DNA of 6,278 nucleotides, taken from a bacterium. Lineage in GTDB: Bacteria; UBA10199; 2-02-FULL-44-16; JAAZCA01. How positions within the stretch are numbered: the first letter of the stretch is position 1; every line of letters starts with the position of its first letter. The stretch covers positions 1 to 6,278 of the forward strand of contig JBAZOP010000126.1 in assembly GCA_041648665.1 (NCBI GenBank), read 5' to 3'. Both the position numbers and the translations under genes were made by a program. Below, piece after piece: positions 1 through 3,741 of the stretch. The notes beneath the pieces are model-generated. The model searched no databases. It was not told the origin of the DNA and worked only from the letters and a program-made list of their open reading frames with translations.

Positions 1-1
1 G

Positions 2-616
2 CTCGTGATCATCCACGTCCTCTACGCCACGCGCGGCAATTCCTTCATCGGCCCCAAGATATCGTACATAGTCGCCTATCTGCTCATGGGCGCGCCGCTC
101 CTGGTGCTCTGGAGGAGGCGCCGCCCCCTGGATTTCTTCGTGCTCGACGCCAAGGATCTGATGCGCGCGCTCAAGGAATTCGCGCTCGTCTCTCTCGTGA
201 TATTTCCGCCGTTTCTCATCGCAGCGCACGGCTGGCAGATCCTCGTCGAGGGATACAGCGGTTTTTCCCCTGTCGGCTTTCCTCGCTTTGCGAACATGAT
301 GCTCGTGCAACTCATCCTCGTCGCCCTGCCCGAGGAGTTCTTTTTCCGGGGCTATCTGCAGTCCGCGATGAACGGGATATTCCCTAAGAAGCGGCGGTTC
401 CTGGGCGCGCAGTTCGGGTGGGGCCTCATAGTCACAGCCCTGGTCTTCGCCTTCGCGCACACGATCGTCACCTACCAGTGGTGGCACTTCGCGATTTTCT
501 TCCCTGCGCTCGTGTTCGGCTGGATGCGCGAGCGCACGGGCAACATTCTCGCGCCCACGCTCTTCCACGCTGCATCGAACCTCATCATGGATTGGTTCGT
601 TAGGTGCTACGTCTGA
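2..616 (+). CDS. CPBP-family (CAAX-like) intramembrane glutamic protease, probably 5'-truncated by the window edge
   Basis: Polytopic membrane protein with the three conserved CPBP/ABI motifs. Counting residues from the GTG at position 5, these are EExxxR (E110, E111, R115, in PEEFFFRGYLQ), FxxxH (F148, H152) and HxxxN (H188, N192). In this family the glutamates and histidines form an intramembrane active site that cleaves substrates within or next to the membrane. Hydrophobic segments are visible near residues 20-36, 57-75, 97-110, 139-153 and 162-173. The frame is open to the left edge, and only about 203 residues are present where many relatives have 220-300, so the GTG is probably not the true start and an N-terminal helix is missing. 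The 3' end overlaps the convergent nth gene by 17 bp. Some delta-lineage CPBP proteases act as myxosortases on C-terminally anchored surface proteins. That is possible here, but no substrate tail is seen in the window. Confidence 0.88.
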   Translation, partial: LVIIHVLYATRGNSFIGPKISYIVAYLLMGAPLLVLWRRRRPLDFFVLDAKDLMRALKEFALVSLVIFPPFLIAAHGWQILVEGYSGFSPVGFPRFANMMLVQLILVALPEEFFFRGYLQSAMNGIFPKKRRFLGAQFGWGLIVTALVFAFAHTIVTYQWWHFAIFFPALVFGWMRERTGNILAPTLFHAASNLIMDWFVRCYV

Positions 617-1235
617 AGTAATCGCACCATTTCGAGACCGGACATTCGACGCACTTCGGTTTCCGCGCCGTGCATATCGTGCGTCCGTGGTGGATGAGCC
701 AGAAGTGCGCGGCTCCGAGGATGCGCTGCGGGATGATCTTCGTGAGCGCGCGCTCCACCTGTTCCGGCGTCTTTCCCTTGCCGATGCCGATCCTGTTTGC
801 AACCCGGAATACGTGCGTGTCCACCGGCATCGCAGGCGCGCCGAACGATTTGATGAGGACCACATTTGCGGTCTTACGCCCCACACCCGCGAGGCCGGTG
901 AGTTCATCGCGCTGAGCCGGGACCTTTCCGTCGAAGCGCTCTATGAGAGCGCGCGCGGCGGCTATGATGTTCTTCGCCTTGGCCTGATGCAGGCCGACCG
1001 ACTTTATTATCCTGCGCACCTCGGCAGGCCTTGCCTTCGCGAGCGCCGCAGCTGAGGGGTATCGCCTGAACAGGGCGGGGGTCACGAGATCGACCTGGGC
1101 GTCCGTGGTCTGGGCCGAGAGTATTGTCCCGATCAGGGTGCGAAAGGGATTGTTCCTCTTCGCCCACGGCCTCTCCCCTCGCGGATAACGGCCCTTTAAA
1201 GCACCCAGGATCGCCGGCACCCTATCCTTTTGCAT
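600..1235 (-). CDS. nth: endonuclease III (DNA glycosylase / AP lyase)
   Basis: Base excision repair enzyme that removes oxidised pyrimidines and nicks the abasic site by beta-elimination, acting on chromosomal DNA in the cytoplasm. All hallmarks are present. The helix-hairpin-helix is LTGLAGVGRKTA (residues 112-123) with catalytic lysine K121, and the catalytic aspartate is D139 in PVDTHVFRVANR. The C-terminal [4Fe-4S] ligands are C188-x6-C195-x2-C198-x5-C204, the standard spacing. Total length is 211 residues, equal to the E. coli enzyme, with each key residue shifted by one. The ATG start is supported by the Shine-Dalgarno AAGGAGG (complement of 1241-1247) five bases upstream. The gene is divergent from the gene at 1375 and convergent with the upstream membrane protease gene, whose 3' end it overlaps. 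It probably forms a single-gene transcript. Confidence 0.97.
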   Translation of the reverse strand: MQKDRVPAILGALKGRYPRGERPWAKRNNPFRTLIGTILSAQTTDAQVDLVTPALFRRYPSAAALAKARPAEVRRIIKSVGLHQAKAKNIIAAARALIERFDGKVPAQRDELTGLAGVGRKTANVVLIKSFGAPAMPVDTHVFRVANRIGIGKGKTPEQVERALTKIIPQRILGAAHFWLIHHGRTICTARKPKCVECPVSKWCDYFRRST

Positions 1236-1256
1236 TATGCCCTCCTTCTTTGCTCC

Positions 1257-1273
1257 ATAAGCTTTAAACTTAT
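1257..1273. repeat. imperfect 17-bp palindrome in the nth / 1375-gene divergent region
   Basis: ATAAGCTTTAAACTTAT pairs at 7 of 8 positions around a central T. It falls at the expected transcription start of nth and could be an operator, but in AT-rich DNA such a match can arise by chance. No second copy was noticed in the window. Confidence 0.25.
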
Positions 1274-1279
1274 CTATCT

Positions 1280-1307
1280 AAAATATCTATGGAAATCAAA
1301 ATGACAA
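1280..1307 (-). promoter_or_regulatory. candidate sigma70-type promoter for nth
   Basis: Read on the - strand, TTGTCA (1307-1302, 5 of 6 to consensus) is followed after 16 bp by TATTTT (1285-1280, 4 of 6). A start near 1273 would give a leader of about 38 nt before the nth ATG, with the Shine-Dalgarno in place. The stretch is much more AT-rich than the flanking genes. It is a consensus match by eye only and overlaps the promoter proposed for the opposite strand. Confidence 0.4.
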
Positions 1308-1318
1308 TGTCGTATAAG
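1290..1318 (+). promoter_or_regulatory. candidate sigma70-type promoter for the paralogue operon
   Basis: TGGAAA (1290-1295, 4 of 6) and TATAAG (1313-1318, 5 of 6) are separated by 17 bp on the + strand. Transcription would begin near 1325, about 50 nt before the ATG at 1375. The element interleaves with the proposed nth promoter on the other strand, so the two may compete for polymerase. Weak -35; an eye match only. Confidence 0.4.
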
Positions 1319-1374
1319 GCCACGAATTGAGACAAGGTTCATGGCTTCGCGGATGTTAGAGAGGGGATGATGAC

Positions 1375-2325
1375 ATGCGTGCACAGGCGACCAATCTCTC
1401 GACTTTCCTTCAGGCGACAAACCACTTTATGCGGGATAACGGGATATTTCAGATCCCGGTTTCATGGAACAGCGATTCGTTGATCTACGGGCTCGTGGGT
1501 ACGCGTATAAAATTGCCGGAGAAGATGGTCTTCATGGGCACGGAAATCCCGGGGAAGGAGTTCATGGCCTTCCTGCCCGTGGTTGAAAGGCCTGCGGCGG
1601 ATGTCCTTGAGCGGAGCTCTGTCAGGGGGCAGAGGGACCTGATCTCTCAGTGGTGGTCGGTTCAGAAGTGCGCCAACGGAATGCTTTTGGAGATGAAGGA
1701 ACTCGGGGAACCCAGACAGAGGGCCCTGGAGATGAGGAAGAAGGGGGAAGAGGCGGAAAGGGATGGCCAGAACGTCGACGCGGCATGGGCGTTCCTCAAA
1801 TCTGCGGTGATTCTCTACAAACTCGGCATGTCCAGGGACACGGTCGCAGTCGAGTTCTTTGGCTCCGCCAGAAATTTCAAGGCTGCGGCGTTCCACCCGT
1901 CGTCGGCCATTCTTTATGAATCCGCGTTCAACTCGATCTCTTCCGACGAGTATGCGGTCGCCGCAGCGGAGCAGTGGCTCTTGTCGGTGCAGCAGGAGGC
2001 GGACCCCGCTACAAAGCGTTTTCGGATCAACCGCGGGCTCATCTATGCTGCGCACAGGCCCTACGGAGATGTCTACTGGGATCTCTTGAGGGAATCGGGA
2101 GAGATGCACAAGAGGGCCGGCAAATACTTCGCCGCCGGGGCGGACTATATGAGGGCCGCGTGGTCGGTGGTTCAACGCGGGACGCCGAACAAGCAGCAAT
2201 GGATGAACATCTCGCTGTTGTTGACCTCCGCTGCGGAGGTCTTCGAGGCAAAAGAGAACGATACGTTGGCGCCGAAGGTCCGAGGGCTGTTGGATATCGC
2301 TTTGGAATTAGCGGAGGGCATATGA
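1375..2325 (+). CDS. unrecognised helical-repeat-like protein, longer member of a tandem paralogue pair (316 aa)
   Basis: I do not recognise the family. The protein has no signal peptide and no membrane segment, so it is probably cytoplasmic. Residues 1-85 look mixed alpha/beta. From about residue 86 it is mostly helical with TPR-flavoured phrases: AWAFLKSAVILYKLG (137-151), SSAILYESAF (176-185), YFAAGADYMRAAW (251-263). Distinctive markers are the double tryptophan in RDLISQWWSVQ (87-97) and FRINRGL (216-222). The same landmarks recur in order in the next gene, so the two are paralogues. The ATG is preceded by a purine-rich Shine-Dalgarno (AGAGAGGGG, 1358-1366) eight bases away, and the only nearby upstream ATG (1341) runs into a stop. 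The stop overlaps the downstream ATG as ATGA, indicating a translationally coupled operon. TPR-like scaffolds commonly mediate protein-protein contacts, but a partner cannot be inferred. Confidence 0.82.
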   Translation: MRAQATNLSTFLQATNHFMRDNGIFQIPVSWNSDSLIYGLVGTRIKLPEKMVFMGTEIPGKEFMAFLPVVERPAADVLERSSVRGQRDLISQWWSVQKCANGMLLEMKELGEPRQRALEMRKKGEEAERDGQNVDAAWAFLKSAVILYKLGMSRDTVAVEFFGSARNFKAAAFHPSSAILYESAFNSISSDEYAVAAAEQWLLSVQQEADPATKRFRINRGLIYAAHRPYGDVYWDLLRESGEMHKRAGKYFAAGADYMRAAWSVVQRGTPNKQQWMNISLLLTSAAEVFEAKENDTLAPKVRGLLDIALELAEGI

Positions 2326-2951
2326 CGACCTTTGGTTCTTTTGTACATCTCAACCTTCGAATGCCGGCTTCGGTCTTTATGGATTACGTGCCGAATGGGG
2401 CCAGGATATGGCCCAGCGATCTCATTCGGAGGGGGGAGGCTGTGAATGCCGGAGGACGTCGGGATTTCCTAGGCGAGTGGTGGTCTTTGCAGAGCGGAAT
2501 CAACTCGGCGTTGGATGAAGGCCGCGGACGCAAGCTCAGTCTCTTTTATGATGACGCCAAGGATGCGTTCAGGAGGGGGGAGGAAGAGCTGCGAAATGGC
2601 AAAGGGCCTGCTGTTGCCAGGTTTGATTTTCTCAAGTCCGCAGTCCTCTTCGCTTGCGCAGGCGAGAGGGGCATTTTTCTTATGCGTGCCCTGAGCGAAG
2701 CGGCATCAGCCAACGCAGACCAGCCCATGCGGCCGGCTGCGGCTGCGATCTTATATGAGGAGGTCTTTCGCCTCAGTCACAGGCCCAATGATGCTGCTTC
2801 AGCGGCGTCCTATTGGCTCGAGTCGGTGATGCAAGACCGTGACGAGAGCACTCTGGGTTTCAGGGCCGCAAGGGGGTTGTCGCTTGCGTCTCAGGGCTCG
2901 TCCGAGGAGATAAGTAGAGAGCTCCTCAGTATCTGCGCATCACTGCCCTGA
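2322..2951 (+). CDS. unrecognised paralogue of the preceding gene, shorter at both ends (209 aa)
   Basis: Aligns colinearly with the preceding protein: RDFLGEWWSLQ (47-57) with RDLISQWWSVQ, FLKSAV (103-108) with the identical FLKSAV, AAILYEEVFRL (141-151) with SAILYESAFNS, YWLESVMQDRD (164-174) with QWLLSVQQEAD, and FRAARGLSLAS with FRINRGLIYAA. It lacks the first roughly 40 residues and the last roughly 73 of its partner. I chose the ATG at 2322 because it forms an ATGA overlap with the upstream stop, has GGAGG four bases upstream (2313-2317), and yields a protein that aligns from its beginning. The frame is open further upstream, but that extension only shadows the previous gene. The 3' end overlaps lexA tail-to-tail by 26 bp. 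No signal peptide or membrane segment. The pair may form a heteromer, as inferred only from coupling and relatedness. Confidence 0.8.
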   Translation: MTTFGSFVHLNLRMPASVFMDYVPNGARIWPSDLIRRGEAVNAGGRRDFLGEWWSLQSGINSALDEGRGRKLSLFYDDAKDAFRRGEEELRNGKGPAVARFDFLKSAVLFACAGERGIFLMRALSEAASANADQPMRPAAAAILYEEVFRLSHRPNDAASAASYWLESVMQDRDESTLGFRAARGLSLASQGSSEEISRELLSICASLP

Positions 2952-3513
2952 CCACTCCGCCTAGAGTCAGTTCCCCCTCGGGCCTTATCACCGGATACTT
3001 CGCATTCGCAGGGACGAGTTCCACCTCATCGCCCGCGCGCCTGTAGTATTTGAGCGTCCAGTCGCCATCCACGCAGCCCAGCACTATGTCGCCCGACTTC
3101 GGCTCCACCCCGCGCTCGACGATGACGAGGTCTCCCTCGTGTATGCCCGCGTCGATCATCGAGTCGCCCGAGACCTTGAGGAGGAATGAGGCCTCGGGCT
3201 TGTCGATGAGGAATTCGTCGAGCGAGAGCGTGTCTATGAGCACCTCCTCGGCCGGGGAGGGGAAACCGGCCTGCACATAGCCCATGAGCGGGATGCCCAG
3301 CCTCTCGCTTTTCGGTGTGAGCCTGCCTGCGTCGTCTTTCTCTACGTAGCCTTCGTCGATGAGTTTCTTCGCCATGCGGAAGGCGGCGTTCTTGGAGTTG
3401 TAGCCGAAGATGCGGCACATCTCGGAATACGTGGGCAGCCGCCGGTTCATGCGCCAGAATCGGCGGAGCACGTCGAGCTTGTCGTCTTCTATCGGTTTTA
3501 TGTAGTTGCCCAT
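2926..3513 (-). CDS. lexA: LexA-type SOS repressor / S24 self-cleaving peptidase (195 aa)
   Basis: Transcriptional repressor whose RecA-stimulated self-cleavage derepresses DNA-damage genes. The N-terminal winged helix-turn-helix occupies roughly residues 10-60, with RRLPTYSEMCRIFGY and SKNAAFRMAKKLIDEGYV fitting the LexA DNA-binding pattern. The C-terminal S24 domain has the scissile Ala-Gly bond at A82-G83 (VQAGFPSPAEE), nucleophile S118 in SGDSMIDAGI and general base K155 in WTLKYYRR. The 37-residue Ser-Lys spacing equals that of E. coli LexA and UmuD. The catalytic core wording is strikingly UmuD-like, but UmuD lacks an HTH, so LexA is the better call. The ATG at 3513 has AAGGGAGAG (complement of 3523-3531) nine bases upstream. 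The 3' end overlaps the convergent 2322-2951 gene by 26 bp. Upstream lie a promoter with an embedded palindrome and a small ORF that ends inside the lexA start region, suggesting autoregulation and possibly translational coupling. A prophage-type or UmuD-like regulator is the alternative. Confidence 0.92.
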   Translation of the reverse strand: MGNYIKPIEDDKLDVLRRFWRMNRRLPTYSEMCRIFGYNSKNAAFRMAKKLIDEGYVEKDDAGRLTPKSERLGIPLMGYVQAGFPSPAEEVLIDTLSLDEFLIDKPEASFLLKVSGDSMIDAGIHEGDLVIVERGVEPKSGDIVLGCVDGDWTLKYYRRAGDEVELVPANAKYPVIRPEGELTLGGVVRAVMRRY

Positions 3514-3638
3514 ACGCGCTGTCTCTCCCTTGCCATGCTCCGGATGCCCAGGGGGTAGGTCCTTGTGTTGTATATATATGAATAGCGCAGTTGAGGGCTG
3601 CCTTTGAGCATCTTCATAAACCTTAATAATAACAACAT
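3498..3638 (-). CDS. small upstream ORF in the lexA leader (46 codons), putative
   Basis: On the - strand an ATG at 3638 opens a 46-codon frame beginning MLLLLRFMKMLKGSPQ and ending with TAA at 3500-3498. The frame crosses the lexA ATG at 3513 by 16 nt in a different phase. GGAGGT (complement of 3643-3648) sits four bases before the ATG, a better ribosome site than that of lexA itself. Another in-frame ATG lies 12 nt further upstream within the Shine-Dalgarno. The peptide begins with four successive Leu codons (TTG TTA TTA TTA) and is basic overall. The lexA Shine-Dalgarno lies inside this ORF, so translating ribosomes would reach it and could couple lexA expression. The candidate promoter at 3677-3706 would place its transcript start about 30 nt upstream of this ATG. 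No homologue is recognised and chance occurrence remains possible. Confidence 0.4.
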   Translation of the reverse strand: MLLLLRFMKMLKGSPQLRYSYIYNTRTYPLGIRSMARERQRVWATT

Positions 3639-3676
3639 ATTGACCTCCATGGCGGCTCTATTGCCGACCGACTCTC

Positions 3677-3706
3677 AAGGTAAGTGAACGCCCGTTCACT
3701 TGTCAA
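3677..3706 (-). promoter_or_regulatory. candidate lexA promoter with operator in the spacer
   Basis: The - strand carries a perfect -35 TTGACA (3706-3701). An 18-bp spacer leads to TACCTT (3682-3677), which keeps the three most conserved -10 bases (first T, second A, last T) but is otherwise weak. A perfect inverted repeat covers the whole spacer, so a bound repressor would occlude polymerase. Transcription would start near 3670 and read through the small upstream ORF into lexA. A weak -10 with a strong -35 is seen by inspection; promoter function is inferred. Confidence 0.5.
3682..3701. promoter_or_regulatory. perfect 8-bp-arm inverted repeat, candidate repressor operator
   Basis: AAGTGAACGCCCGTTCACTT: arms AAGTGAAC and GTTCACTT are exactly complementary around GCCC. 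The core GAAC-N4-GTTC matches the LexA box form known from Gram-positive bacteria, and similar TGAAC-N4-GTTCA dyads are also typical of TetR-family operators. Its position between the -35 and -10 of the promoter facing lexA favours repression of lexA, possibly autoregulation. No other copy was found in the window. It could fold as RNA, but no T-tract follows on either strand, so it is not an intrinsic terminator. Confidence 0.6.
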
Positions 3707-3741
3707 TCAGGAAAATTAAAAAGGGGTTAGTCGAACAACAA

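Noticed and set aside
1462..2199. Long 245-codon open frame on the - strand opposite the first paralogue
   Set aside because: Composition is dominated by Arg, Pro and His with no recognisable domain, and it lies entirely antisense to a gene supported by its paralogue, ribosome site and coupling. It is a GC-driven shadow.
1974..2321. Upstream extension of the second paralogue to an ATG at 1974
   Set aside because: The extension overlaps the first paralogue in another frame, has low-complexity Gly/Arg-rich sequence and does not align with the partner, while the ATG at 2322 has a ribosome site and an ATGA junction.
2926..3513. UmuD (polymerase V subunit) instead of LexA
   Set aside because: The core is UmuD-like, but an N-terminal winged helix of about 60 residues and the Ala-Gly scissile bond indicate a repressor, and no umuC follows in the window.
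3682..3701. Inverted repeat as an intrinsic terminator of the caspase-like gene
   Set aside because: The stem could form, but no run of T follows it on either strand; the T-rich stretch after the caspase-like stop lies before the stem, not after it.
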